Below, in pieces: positions 50,470 through 58,059 of a stretch of 64,000 nt of DNA. Both the position numbers and the translations under genes were made by a program. The stretch covers positions 62,001 through 126,000 of the forward strand of contig CP185379.1 of NCBI GenBank assembly GCA_049177215.1, read 5' to 3'. The notes beneath the pieces were generated by a model, which saw only the letters and a program-made list of their open reading frames with translations, did no database searches and was not told the DNA's origin. How positions within the stretch are numbered: the first letter of the stretch is position 1; each line of letters starts with the position of its first letter. The stretch comes from Pollutiaquabacter aromativorans (lineage in GTDB: Bacteria; Bacteroidota; Bacteroidia; AKYH767-A; 2013-40CM-41-45).

Positions 50470-50604
50470 GGAGGATATAGTTTGAGAATGAGGAAGGAAC
50501 AAAAGCGACTACTACGAAATTTAAAACGCCGGTACGGGTTTTCAAAATAAATCTTCCATGCCGCCAAATCGTTCGAAAAAGGCAATAATGGTAGAATGTC
50601 AGCC

Positions 50605-51153
50605 TTAAAAAAGCCGCGGCTGAGGACGAAGCACGCCTTCAACTTCCAATAGCTTCTCCTTCCGCCACAAACCTCCTGCATAACCGGTCAGACTTCCGTC
50701 GCTCCCGATCACGCGATGGCAGGGTATCAGGATGCCGATCGGGTTTTTGCCGTTGGCTGCTGCCGCTGCCCGGATACAGAGTGGGTCGCCTAGCCGAATG
50801 GAAAGTTCTCGGTAGGAAATGGTAGCGCCAAATGGAATACGCAGCAATTCTTCCCAGACTTTTTGTTGAAACAGAGTCCCTGACGGTTCAAGCGGGATGG
50901 AAAACGATGTTCTTTCGCCGTTGAAATAAGCAGTCAGTTGTCTGGCGGTTTCCTGCAGGATATCGTCTTCAGTATCCGTTACACCAGTAGGCGCTTCGTC
51001 GAGAAACGATAGTTCCGTCAACGCATTTCCATTGCCAGACAGGCGAATTGCGCCAAGAGGGGATTCAATATGGAGCGTGTGGAGGTCCACAGAGTAATAA
51101 AGATACGCTTTACTGATGAAGGTTTTCCAGGCAAACGCACTACAAGCCGGCAA
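50605..51153 (-). CDS. ogt: Methylated-DNA--protein-cysteine methyltransferase
   Basis: Up to 182 residues. The active-site motif IPCHRVIGSDGSLTGYAGGLWRKEKLLEVEG is intact, with the acceptor Cys in PCHR. The DNA-binding helix-turn-helix precedes it (IPFGATISYRELSIRLGDPLCIRAAAAANGKNPIGILI). It removes alkyl groups from O6-alkylguanine. The first ~21 residues from the ATG at 51153 look unrelated to the family; a GTG at 51090 (VDLHTLHIESPLG) is the more natural start. Begins 3 bases after murI. Confidence 0.93.
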   Translation of the reverse strand: MPACSAFAWKTFISKAYLYYSVDLHTLHIESPLGAIRLSGNGNALTELSFLDEAPTGVTDTEDDILQETARQLTAYFNGERTSFSIPLEPSGTLFQQKVWEELLRIPFGATISYRELSIRLGDPLCIRAAAAANGKNPIGILIPCHRVIGSDGSLTGYAGGLWRKEKLLEVEGVLRPQPRLF

Positions 51154-51156
51154 GTA

Positions 51157-51984
51157 TTACAACCAGATATCCTTCTTCTCCAGATGGATCTTGCTCCTGA
51201 AGAAATTGCGCGTGCTTTCTTCGAACGATTTCGTGAAATCGGAAACGTAAAAATGGTGGACGGGTTTTCGCTTGGGTGCCAGTAGTTCGCTTTCGGCAAG
51301 CACGGATTTGACGCGATCGGCAACGACCCCCGCGGAATCGACAATGAGCACCTTGCCTTTGTAGTAGTCTTCCACCTCCGGCCGGATCAGCGGATAGTGC
51401 GTGCAGGCCAGGATGAGGGAGTCGATCTTCGAAAGCTTTCGGCTATCGAGATAGGAACCGATCACCGTGCGGGAGATCTTGTTATTGAAAAAACCCTCTT
51501 CGATCATCGGAGCGAGCAGGGGAGTGGCCAGCGAAGCGACTTCGAGTTTCTTGTTCTTTGCGTGGATCTTCTTCGCGTAGATGTCGCTTTTGATCGTTCC
51601 CTTCGTTCCGATCACACCGATCTTCTTCGAGCCGGCAATTCCCGTTACATGTTCCACCACCGGATTGATCACGTCGATCACGGGAACGGCATCGCCAACG
51701 AAATCCTTCACCGTCTCGTATGCCATCGCGCTGGCCGTGTTGCAGGCTATGACGATCATCTTGCACTGCTGCTTCAAAAGAAACTGACTGATCCGGATCG
51801 CGTAGTATTTGATCGAATCGGGCGACTTGTCGCCATACGGCAAGTGCGCCGTGTCCCCGAAATACACCAGGGATTCGTTCGGTAGCACTTTCTGGATCGC
51901 ATTGGCCACGGTCAATCCGCCAATGCCGGAATCAAATACCCCGATCGGACGGTTCGCCAGACCACTTGTACGTTTCTTAGCCAT
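51157..51984 (-). CDS. murI: Glutamate racemase
   Basis: 275 residues, standard. It makes D-glutamate for peptidoglycan. The active-site Cys pair is in MIVIACNTASAMAY and LILACTHYPLI; the entry motif GVFDSGIGGLTVANAIQKVLP ... VYFGDTAHLPYG is clear. A TAccTTcG box (complement at 51993-52000) lies just before the start. Followed closely by ogt. Confidence 0.97.
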   Translation of the reverse strand: MAKKRTSGLANRPIGVFDSGIGGLTVANAIQKVLPNESLVYFGDTAHLPYGDKSPDSIKYYAIRISQFLLKQQCKMIVIACNTASAMAYETVKDFVGDAVPVIDVINPVVEHVTGIAGSKKIGVIGTKGTIKSDIYAKKIHAKNKKLEVASLATPLLAPMIEEGFFNNKISRTVIGSYLDSRKLSKIDSLILACTHYPLIRPEVEDYYKGKVLIVDSAGVVADRVKSVLAESELLAPKRKPVHHFYVSDFTKSFEESTRNFFRSKIHLEKKDIWL

Positions 51985-52009
51985 AGGTGGTGCGAAGGTA
52001 AGGGTTCGG

Positions 52010-52153
52010 ATGGGAGTTAGTGTAGAGTGAAGAGTGAACAGTAAACGGTGAATAGTGAATTTTACCTGCCGAAGATTGGTGTAGGCGGGAAACCCGGAAC
52101 CCGCCTGCCTGCCGAAGCTTTAGCGAAGGCAGGAAACTCGAAACCCTGAACTC
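52010..52153. repeat. Repeat region between murI and the carbonic anhydrase-like gene
   Basis: A gtgaacagtaaacggtgaat array (52025-52060), an incomplete and then a complete palindromic aagcttta-type element (about 52064-52078 and 52093-52124), and cgaaacc units (52128-52146). Unlike most copies, the gtgaacag array here reads on the strand opposite to both flanking genes. Confidence 0.7.
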
Positions 52154-52678
52154 CTACCCTTCCTGCGCTTCCCCATACCAGCCCGCGTACATCACATACC
52201 GGCCCGATAACTCTTCCAGCAGCTTGCGTTGTTCTTCACTGATCGGCTTTAGTTTCTTAGCCGGAGACCCCGCGTAGATGAAGCCGGATTCCACCACGGT
52301 GTTTTCCGTAACCACGGAACCGGCCGCCACAATGCTGAACGGTTCCACCACCGCATGATCCATCACGATCGCGCCCATGCCGATCAGAACGTTGTTCTTT
52401 AACGTACAACCATGAACGATCGCGCTGTGCCCGATGTTTACGTCGTTCCCGATGGTTGTCGCCGCTTTTTGATAAGTACAATGGATGATCGCGCCATCCT
52501 GGATATTGACCCGGTCGCCGATCCGGATGAAATGGACGTCGCCTCGGATCACCGCGTTGAACCAGACGCTGCAGCGGTCACCCATCACCACGTCGCCTAC
52601 GATCGTCGCATTGGGAGCGAAAAAACAATTGTTTCCGGCAACAGGTCGCTTGCCGTTGAGGGGGAGGATCAATGCCAT
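52154..52678 (-). CDS. Gamma-class carbonic anhydrase-like (YrdA/PaaY) protein
   Basis: 174 residues from the ATG at 52678; the longer open frame upstream runs into a divergent gene and is unlikely. Left-handed beta-helix hexapeptides dominate (ATIVGDVVMGDRCSVWFNAVIRGDV, VNIQDGAIIHC, VNIGHSAIVHGCTLKNNVLIGMGAIVMD). The zinc-ligand histidines are in IIHC and GHSAIVH. The short C-terminal helix ends it. The biochemical activity of this subgroup is often untested, so enzyme function is inferred. Confidence 0.9.
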   Translation of the reverse strand: MALILPLNGKRPVAGNNCFFAPNATIVGDVVMGDRCSVWFNAVIRGDVHFIRIGDRVNIQDGAIIHCTYQKAATTIGNDVNIGHSAIVHGCTLKNNVLIGMGAIVMDHAVVEPFSIVAAGSVVTENTVVESGFIYAGSPAKKLKPISEEQRKLLEELSGRYVMYAGWYGEAQEG

Positions 52679-52729
52679 AGTAGCGAATGGGTAAGCAGAA
52701 TCTTTCGTAAATTTAACCGTTCCTTTCCA

Positions 52730-53242
52730 ATGACGTTGAATCGCCTTTCGGTACTGCTGTTTTTCCTGGGTCTTGGAACCCTGGCCGCCTGTAAAAAGCA
52801 GGAGACGTACTCGCTTGTACCCGCGATCGAGTACAAAAGCATCTTCCGGGCTCCCGCCACGACCGGCTTCGATTCGGCCGTGGTGGTGACGATCTCCTTC
52901 ACGGACGGAGATGGCGACATCGGTTATTATCCGGTCGGCGATAGCCGGAACGACCCGAAGTTCGACGACGTGAACAGCCAATATTACAATAACTATGTCG
53001 TAAAGACCTACATTCTTGAATCCGGTATATGGCAGGCTGATCCGATCAACGTCAGCGCCCGATTGCCCTACATGACCCCGGAAGGGAGCAACAAAGCCCT
53101 TCGCGGGGATATCCAAAGAACCCTGACGTTACCACCGGCTCTGAACAACGACACCTTGAAGTACGAGGTGTACATCTGGGACCGGGCGCTGAATCGCAGC
53201 AACATCATCACCACGGATGCCATCGTACTCCGAACACAGTGA
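52730..53242 (+). CDS. Predicted lipoprotein, unknown function
   Basis: 170 residues from the ATG at 52730 (MTLNRLSVLLFFLGLGTLAACKKQE), with a lipoprotein signal whose Cys is at residue 21. The mature part has VVVTISFTDGDGDIGYY, a metal-binding-like loop often seen in Bacteroidota surface lipoproteins, and ends LKYEVYIWDRALNRSNIITTDAIVLRT. No characterised family recognised. Divergent from the carbonic anhydrase-like gene (51 bases). Confidence 0.78.
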   Translation: MTLNRLSVLLFFLGLGTLAACKKQETYSLVPAIEYKSIFRAPATTGFDSAVVVTISFTDGDGDIGYYPVGDSRNDPKFDDVNSQYYNNYVVKTYILESGIWQADPINVSARLPYMTPEGSNKALRGDIQRTLTLPPALNNDTLKYEVYIWDRALNRSNIITTDAIVLRTQ

Positions 53243-53255
53243 TGAATCGCACACG

Positions 53256-54239
53256 CTACTTTGAGAGTTCCGACTGCGAGAGGACTTCCCATCCTTTCAT
53301 TCGAAAATGTTCCGCCAGGTACTCCTGTTCGGTTTGACCCGGTGTCGGGATCAACACGGCCTTTAATCCCAAGGCATCCAGATCCATCAGGCTCGAATAA
53401 CCTGAGCGACAATAGATCGTTCCGGCGCGTTTCAGGGTATCGATAAATTCCTCGTCTGCCAGGTGCCCGACGAATTCGATGTTGCCGGAGCTGTCTCGGG
53501 TGCGGTCGACACCGGGTTGACCCGTAATGATCCGAACTTTCATCGTTGTATGCTGGTAGCGGGCAACGATCCGTGATTCCAGCAAGCTGCGTTGTGGTTC
53601 CGGTCCGCTGAGGACGGCCACTACGTCCAAGGTCTTTTGCTGTACTTGCTGCAAGGAAACAGTGCTAAATCGGGATAACGGACCGATATATTCGACCCGA
53701 AGATTCCCGGGAGCCGGATGCGATAGTCCTCCACTAAGATTCTCTCTTCCCGGATGGTCCGGGACCCAGATCTCCCCGAAGCGGTTCAACCAGCTGTGAA
53801 GTCTGCGTTGAACAAGTCCCTTGGCCCATTGCATGCTGGTGGGAAGCGGGAGGTACAGTTGATGCGTAAGTATGACCGATGCTATGGCAGGATGCCACAG
53901 ACCGTAGCGGTTGTCGGAGATGATCTGGTCAAAAGACTCTTGCTTCAGTAGCTGCTCCAGCCAATCGTGTTCATTCCGGATGCTCCGCAATAAGCCTGGA
54001 ATTTGCAGGCCGAGGTAGGGGACCAGGCCGGAATGAGACGGGTAACGGATCGCATAACCCGGGAGCTCGAGAAAGCGAAGTGCCGGAAAATGCAGGCGCA
54101 GCAAATCTCCGGATGCTCCCGTTCCTGCAAGGGTAACCGTGTGTCCCTCCTGGAGAAACCTTCGGATCAGGGGGACGCACCTACTCGCGTGACCCAATCC
54201 CCAATCAAGCGGAGCTACCAGGATGCGACGGGTTTGCAT
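53256..54239 (-). CDS. MurG-like GT-B glycosyltransferase
   Basis: 327 residues from the ATG at 54239 (MQTRRILVAPLDWGLGHASRCVPLIRRFLQEGHTV). This opening is typical of the GT28/MurG-like group in Bacteroidota. A C-terminal UDP-sugar region is visible (VAVLSGPEPQRSLLESRIV ... IYCRSGYSSLMDLDALGLKAVLIPTPGQTEQEYLAEHF), with the conserved S-G-x-S and PxPGQxEQ motif. Acceptor unknown. Divergent from trmB (64-base gap). Confidence 0.87.
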   Translation of the reverse strand: MQTRRILVAPLDWGLGHASRCVPLIRRFLQEGHTVTLAGTGASGDLLRLHFPALRFLELPGYAIRYPSHSGLVPYLGLQIPGLLRSIRNEHDWLEQLLKQESFDQIISDNRYGLWHPAIASVILTHQLYLPLPTSMQWAKGLVQRRLHSWLNRFGEIWVPDHPGRENLSGGLSHPAPGNLRVEYIGPLSRFSTVSLQQVQQKTLDVVAVLSGPEPQRSLLESRIVARYQHTTMKVRIITGQPGVDRTRDSSGNIEFVGHLADEEFIDTLKRAGTIYCRSGYSSLMDLDALGLKAVLIPTPGQTEQEYLAEHFRMKGWEVLSQSELSK

Positions 54240-54303
54240 GCACCAATAGTAACACTCCGAAACCAATTCTGCACCAACCCCTTTTATGTACTTTCGTGGC
54301 GCG

Positions 54304-54972
54304 ATGGGAAAGAATAAACTGCGCCGCTTCGCCGAGAACGAAACTTTTCCGAATCTCTTTCAGCCCCGGATGGTCTTCCCGCCGGTTGACCACCCGATGA
54401 AAGGCCATTGGGGAGAGCAGGTGTTTGGGAATCCCAATCCCCTCACGTTGGAACTGGGTTGTGGGCGCGGAGAATACACGGTCGGCTTGTCCGCGCTTCA
54501 TCCTGAACGGAATTTCGTCGGCATCGACTGGAAAGGCGCACGACTCTGGAGGGGCGCTAAGACCACCTTCGAGCTTGGACAGCGAAATGCCGCCTTCCTG
54601 CGGATCATGATCGGCAATATCCGGTGGTTCTTCGCGCCGGAAGATCGTGTCGATACGATCTGGGTGACCTTCCCGGATCCGCAACTGACCAGCGGAGGAG
54701 AACGCAAACGGCTGACAGGCCCGCGCTTTTTGGATTACTACCGCATGTTCATGCCGAAGCACGGTGTTGTCAATTTGAAAACCGACAGCCGACCCTTATA
54801 CGATTACACCTCGGAGCTGGCAGCAACACAAGGTCTCAAGGTGCTGAAGCAAACGCACGATCTTTATCAGTCTGACATCGTGGACCCGGTATTAGCCATT
54901 CGGACCACCTATGAATCCCGCTGGCTCGCCGCCGGCCTGCCTATTTGTTATCTGCAATTCGAGATCGGATGA
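54304..54972 (+). CDS. trmB: tRNA (guanine-N7)-methyltransferase
   Basis: 222 residues from the ATG at 54304. SAM motif LTLELGCGRGEYTVGLSALHPERNFVGIDWKG and the family signature IWVTFPDPQLTSGGERKRLTGPRFL are present. It methylates G46 in tRNA. A TAcTTTCG-like box lies 14 bases upstream. Its stop overlaps the start of the next gene (ATGA), so the two are co-translated. Confidence 0.96.
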   Translation: MGKNKLRRFAENETFPNLFQPRMVFPPVDHPMKGHWGEQVFGNPNPLTLELGCGRGEYTVGLSALHPERNFVGIDWKGARLWRGAKTTFELGQRNAAFLRIMIGNIRWFFAPEDRVDTIWVTFPDPQLTSGGERKRLTGPRFLDYYRMFMPKHGVVNLKTDSRPLYDYTSELAATQGLKVLKQTHDLYQSDIVDPVLAIRTTYESRWLAAGLPICYLQFEIG

Positions 54973-55319
54973 GTGACCGTACCAACTCCCTCGAATCGTT
55001 CTTTGATCAGGTCTATGCTGTCGTCCGCCTGATACCAAGAGGTCGTGTGACCTCCTACGGCGCGATCGCTAAATACCTCGGCACCGCGCGGTCTTCCCGT
55101 ATGGTCGGATGGGCCATGAATTCCGCTCATGCGGTTAAGCCAAAAGTGCCGGCCCACCGGGTAGTGAACCGATCCGGACTACTCACCGGCAAACACCATT
55201 TCGGAAGCCCCACCCGCATGCAGGAACTTTTGGAAAAAGAAGGTGTTAAGGTTAAAAAGGATCAGGTAGTCGAGTTCAAAAAACGGTTTTGGGATCCGGC
55301 AGTCGAACTTTCCCTCTGA
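54969..55319 (+). CDS. Alkyltransferase-like (ATL / MGMT-family) protein
   Basis: 116 residues from the ATG at 54969, which overlaps trmB's stop. It has the O6-alkylguanine-transferase DNA-binding fold (FDQVYAVVRLIPRGRVTSYGAIAKYLGTARSSRMVGWAMNSA) but the active-site PCHR is PAHR (VPAHRVVNRSG), so it cannot accept an alkyl group. ATL proteins bind alkylated bases and hand them to nucleotide excision repair. A true Ogt is encoded 4 kb away. Confidence 0.92.
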   Translation: MSDRTNSLESFFDQVYAVVRLIPRGRVTSYGAIAKYLGTARSSRMVGWAMNSAHAVKPKVPAHRVVNRSGLLTGKHHFGSPTRMQELLEKEGVKVKKDQVVEFKKRFWDPAVELSL

Positions 55320-55479
55320 AGAGGTGATTGTTCCGGGTTCCGGGTTCCGAGTTGAACATTTGATTCTTCCAACCCGCTCCAGTATATAGGCCTGACATTC
55401 AGTTATATACAATATTACCGTACCCGGTAACCAACCCGGAACCCGGAACCCGGAACACGAAACTCCAAACCCTAATAGG
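55320..55479. repeat. ggaacccggaacc-type repeats upstream of mrp
   Basis: Two small clusters of ccgggttccgggttccg (55334-55352) and ccggaacccggaacccg (55435-55460) in opposite orientation flank a unique stretch and could base-pair. No gene seen. Confidence 0.6.
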
Positions 55480-55487
55480 TATCTTTG
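55480..55487 (+). promoter_or_regulatory. Probable -7 box of mrp
   Basis: TATCTTTG is an exact TAnnTTTG match ending four bases before the ATG at 55492, implying a leaderless or nearly leaderless transcript. Confidence 0.5.
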
Positions 55488-55491
55488 CCCC

Positions 55492-56595
55492 ATGCCAATT
55501 ACCCAAGAACAGGTCGTAGACGCGCTGCGGAATGTGATCGAGCCGGACCTGAAAAAAGACCTGATTACCCTCAATATGGTCGAGGATATCGTGGTGGACG
55601 GTAAGAACGTCTCCTTCACGGTCGTCCTAACCACCCCTGCTTGCCCGTTAAAGGCGCTCATTCAATCGGCCTGCGTCAATGCGATCGTTCATTTCGTTGA
55701 TGCCGAAGCTAAAGTGACCGTGAACATGACGGCCCGCACGACGAGTGGCCGCAGCTCTTCCGATACTCAGTTACCCAATGTCCGCAATATCATCGCTGTT
55801 GCTTCCGGCAAAGGTGGCGTCGGTAAATCGACCGTTGCCGCCAATCTCGCTGTCGCCCTCGCCAAGAAGGGTGCGCGGGTCGGTTTGATCGATGCCGATA
55901 TCTACGGTCCTTCCCAGCACATCATGTTCGGGGTGGAGAACGAGCAGCTTTACGTGAACGAGCGCGACGGAAAGCAATTCATGATCCCGGTCGACAAATA
56001 CGGCGTCAAGATGCTTTCGATCGGACTGATGGTCGATCCGAACCAGCCGATTCCGTGGCGTGGTCCGATGGCCTCCAAAGCGCTGAAGCAATTGTTCAGC
56101 GACGCGGAATGGGGCGAGTTGGATTACCTCCTGATCGACCTTCCTCCCGGAACCGGCGATATCCACCTCACACTCGTGTCTGCAGTGCCGGTGACCGGCT
56201 CGGTCATCGTCAGTACGCCGCAACACGTTGCCCTGGCGGATGCCCGAAAAGGTATCGGAATGTTCCGCCTCGATACGATCAATGTTCCGGTACTCGGGTT
56301 GATCGAGAACATGGCATATTTCACGCCTGCGGAGTTGCCGCAAAACAAGTACTACATCTTCGGAAAAGAAGGCTGCAGAAAGTTGGCCGAAGAACTGAAG
56401 GTCCCGTTCCTCGGCGAGATCCCGCTGGTGCAATCCATTCGCGAAGGCGGCGATACGGGCATCCCGGTAGCACTCGACGACGAAGGGCCGGTCGCAACCG
56501 CCTTTGCCGAAGTCGCCGACCAGGTTATCCGCCAGGTGGCGATCCGCAATGCGGAACTTGCTCCTACCAAACCGGTGGCCGCCACCGCTTACTGA
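55492..56595 (+). CDS. mrp: Mrp/NBP35-family iron-sulfur cluster carrier ATPase
   Basis: 367 residues. An N-terminal MIP18/DUF59 domain (QVVDALRNVIEPDLKKDLITLNMVEDIVV) is followed by a deviant Walker A P-loop NTPase (VASGKGGVGKSTVAANLAVALAKKGARVGLIDADIYGPSQ). MGM101-like ligands are not asserted: the C-x-x-C typical of Mrp is not clearly seen. It loads and delivers Fe-S clusters. The nifU-like gene follows 18 bases later, supporting a role in Fe-S assembly. Confidence 0.94.
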   Translation: MPITQEQVVDALRNVIEPDLKKDLITLNMVEDIVVDGKNVSFTVVLTTPACPLKALIQSACVNAIVHFVDAEAKVTVNMTARTTSGRSSSDTQLPNVRNIIAVASGKGGVGKSTVAANLAVALAKKGARVGLIDADIYGPSQHIMFGVENEQLYVNERDGKQFMIPVDKYGVKMLSIGLMVDPNQPIPWRGPMASKALKQLFSDAEWGELDYLLIDLPPGTGDIHLTLVSAVPVTGSVIVSTPQHVALADARKGIGMFRLDTINVPVLGLIENMAYFTPAELPQNKYYIFGKEGCRKLAEELKVPFLGEIPLVQSIREGGDTGIPVALDDEGPVATAFAEVADQVIRQVAIRNAELAPTKPVAATAY

Positions 56596-56613
56596 TACGA
56601 CAACCAACCGACC

Positions 56614-56889
56614 ATGAGTGATCTCCACCGTCGCGTAGAAGAAGCCCTCGCGCAGTTACGGCCCTACCTGGAAGCCGACAACGGTGATGTGTCCCTGGTC
56701 GAAGTCACCAACGACCATATCGTTCGCCTGCGCTTCCTCGGCGCATGCAGCTCGTGTTCCATGAGCGCCATGACGCTGAAAGCGGGAATCGAACAAACCA
56801 TCCTTCGCATGGTGCCCGAGATCAAACAAGTCGTGGCGGTAGAAGACGATGACGAACTACGCGAATGGGGACTCAGCAAAGGAAATTGA
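56614..56889 (+). CDS. NifU C-terminal domain Fe-S scaffold protein
   Basis: 91 residues, the length of stand-alone NifU C-terminal (Nfu-like) proteins. LRPYLEADNGDVSLVEV and the cluster ligands in LGACSSCSMSAMTLKAGIEQ (C-x-x-C) are present. It carries a 4Fe-4S cluster to client apoproteins. Co-transcribed with mrp and followed by a strong terminator. Confidence 0.95.
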   Translation: MSDLHRRVEEALAQLRPYLEADNGDVSLVEVTNDHIVRLRFLGACSSCSMSAMTLKAGIEQTILRMVPEIKQVVAVEDDDELREWGLSKGN

Positions 56890-56950
56890 AAGCAGAAGAA
56901 TTCGAAAAGCAGTAAACCGAAACCATTAACCGGCTTGGCTTCCAAGCCAT

Positions 56951-56985
56951 AAAAAAAGGTTGTTCCACAAGAACAACCTTTTTTA
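56951..56985 (+). terminator. Intrinsic terminator after mrp-nifU
   Basis: Stem ggttgttc / gaacaacc with a five-base loop, extended by A6-T6 pairs on both sides. It can stop transcription from both strands and lies between convergent units. Confidence 0.88.
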
Positions 56986-57104
56986 TTATTTACTGTTTAC
57001 TGTTTACTGTCTACTGTTTACTGTTCACTCCTGCCTACGCTAAAGCTTCGGCAGGTAAAATTTATTATTCGCTATTCGCTATTCACTATTCACTATTCAC
57101 TAAC
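56986..57104. repeat. tttactgtttactgttcac-type array
   Basis: Units of the gtgaacag family, read on the minus strand (56988-57028 and 57061-57104), with one palindromic aagcttta-type element (57030-57055) between. Ends next to the stop of the minus-strand hydrolase gene. Confidence 0.75.
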
Positions 57105-57917
57105 TCACTGATTCAAAAACTTACTCACCTTCTCAAAATAAACATTCTTATCCGTACTGAAGTTCTCCGCATTGGAAGGACTGTTGGCGACAATGTAGGT
57201 TTGGGTGGCGCAACGGAGCGTTTTGGTGTCTTCGGGTTTGATCAGATCGTCCTGTGGCGTGACAATGACCAGAACGCCTTTGATGTTCGGGCGTGATTTG
57301 TCGCAGGCGTACATCGGCTCGTAGGTCTTGTCGTAGCCGAACGGAATGATCACCTCTTTACCCTTCTTATCCTTGATTTTCTTTTTCATAGGCTCCAGAC
57401 CGGTCCAGGGACCATCGGCGATGATCTTTCGCGTCTCGGTACGGTTGCTGCCAACGCCGAGTGAAAGTCCGGCACCGATATTCTTGCCGAAGAGGTCGAA
57501 CTTGGTGATGGCACGCGACTTCCGCAAATAGTCGAGCATGGCGTTCAGGTCATTGATGAATTGCGGATAGATGTACGTATCCGGGTCAATGGCAAAATCG
57601 CTGCTGGCGCCGTAGCCGCGATAATCGTACAAGGCAACGTTCCAGCCCGCCGAAAGAAACTGACCTGCCAGTTCGATGTCGTCGGCCATATTGCCGTCGC
57701 CGCTGCCGCTGATGACCATCCAGTTGGTCGTCTTCTTCGCGGTCTCGAAGAACCATGCATTGAGCGAGGCTCCGTCCTTCGTCGGGACTTTTTCTTCCTT
57801 GTAGTTCATCCCGTACTTCTCGGGCTTCACTTTGTATTCTTTCGAAGGGTTGAGTGCAGAGCTGGCGGTCGCCACGCAGCAGGCGATCGCCAGGCAGAAT
57901 GAATGGTGAAGTTTCAT
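57105..57917 (-). CDS. Alpha/beta-hydrolase-fold protein, nucleophile position Asn
   Basis: 270 residues. Signal peptide (about 1-21, SSALN). The hydrolase fold is visible: oxyanion strand TNWMVISGSGDGN, then WNVALYDYRGYGASSD, and the nucleophile elbow FDLFGKNIGAGLSLGVGSNR. At the position of the catalytic Ser (G-x-S-x-G) the sequence reads G-K-N-I-G, so the usual nucleophile is missing. Acid/His candidates later (VIVTPQDDLI) are partial. Exported. Possibly a non-enzymatic binding protein, or the true nucleophile is elsewhere. Confidence 0.78.
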   Translation of the reverse strand: MKLHHSFCLAIACCVATASSALNPSKEYKVKPEKYGMNYKEEKVPTKDGASLNAWFFETAKKTTNWMVISGSGDGNMADDIELAGQFLSAGWNVALYDYRGYGASSDFAIDPDTYIYPQFINDLNAMLDYLRKSRAITKFDLFGKNIGAGLSLGVGSNRTETRKIIADGPWTGLEPMKKKIKDKKGKEVIIPFGYDKTYEPMYACDKSRPNIKGVLVIVTPQDDLIKPEDTKTLRCATQTYIVANSPSNAENFSTDKNVYFEKVSKFLNQ

Positions 57918-57990
57918 CGGTTCGTTTTCCGTTTCAGGTTAAGTGCTTAAAAGTAACGATCCGGAAACGGTAGGGAAAGTGAAAAATTTG

Positions 57991-58010
57991 AACAACCCGG
58001 AAGGGTTGTT
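57991..58010 (-). terminator. Probable terminator of the TMTC-like gene
   Basis: Perfect 8-base stem aacaaccc / gggttgtt with loop ttcc on the minus strand, followed by an aattttt stretch. It lies about 50 bases after the stop of the minus-strand gene. Confidence 0.65.
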
Positions 58011-58059
58011 GACAGCGTTGAATAGGAACCCGAAAATTTCGCTGATCCGGGTAATTTGA

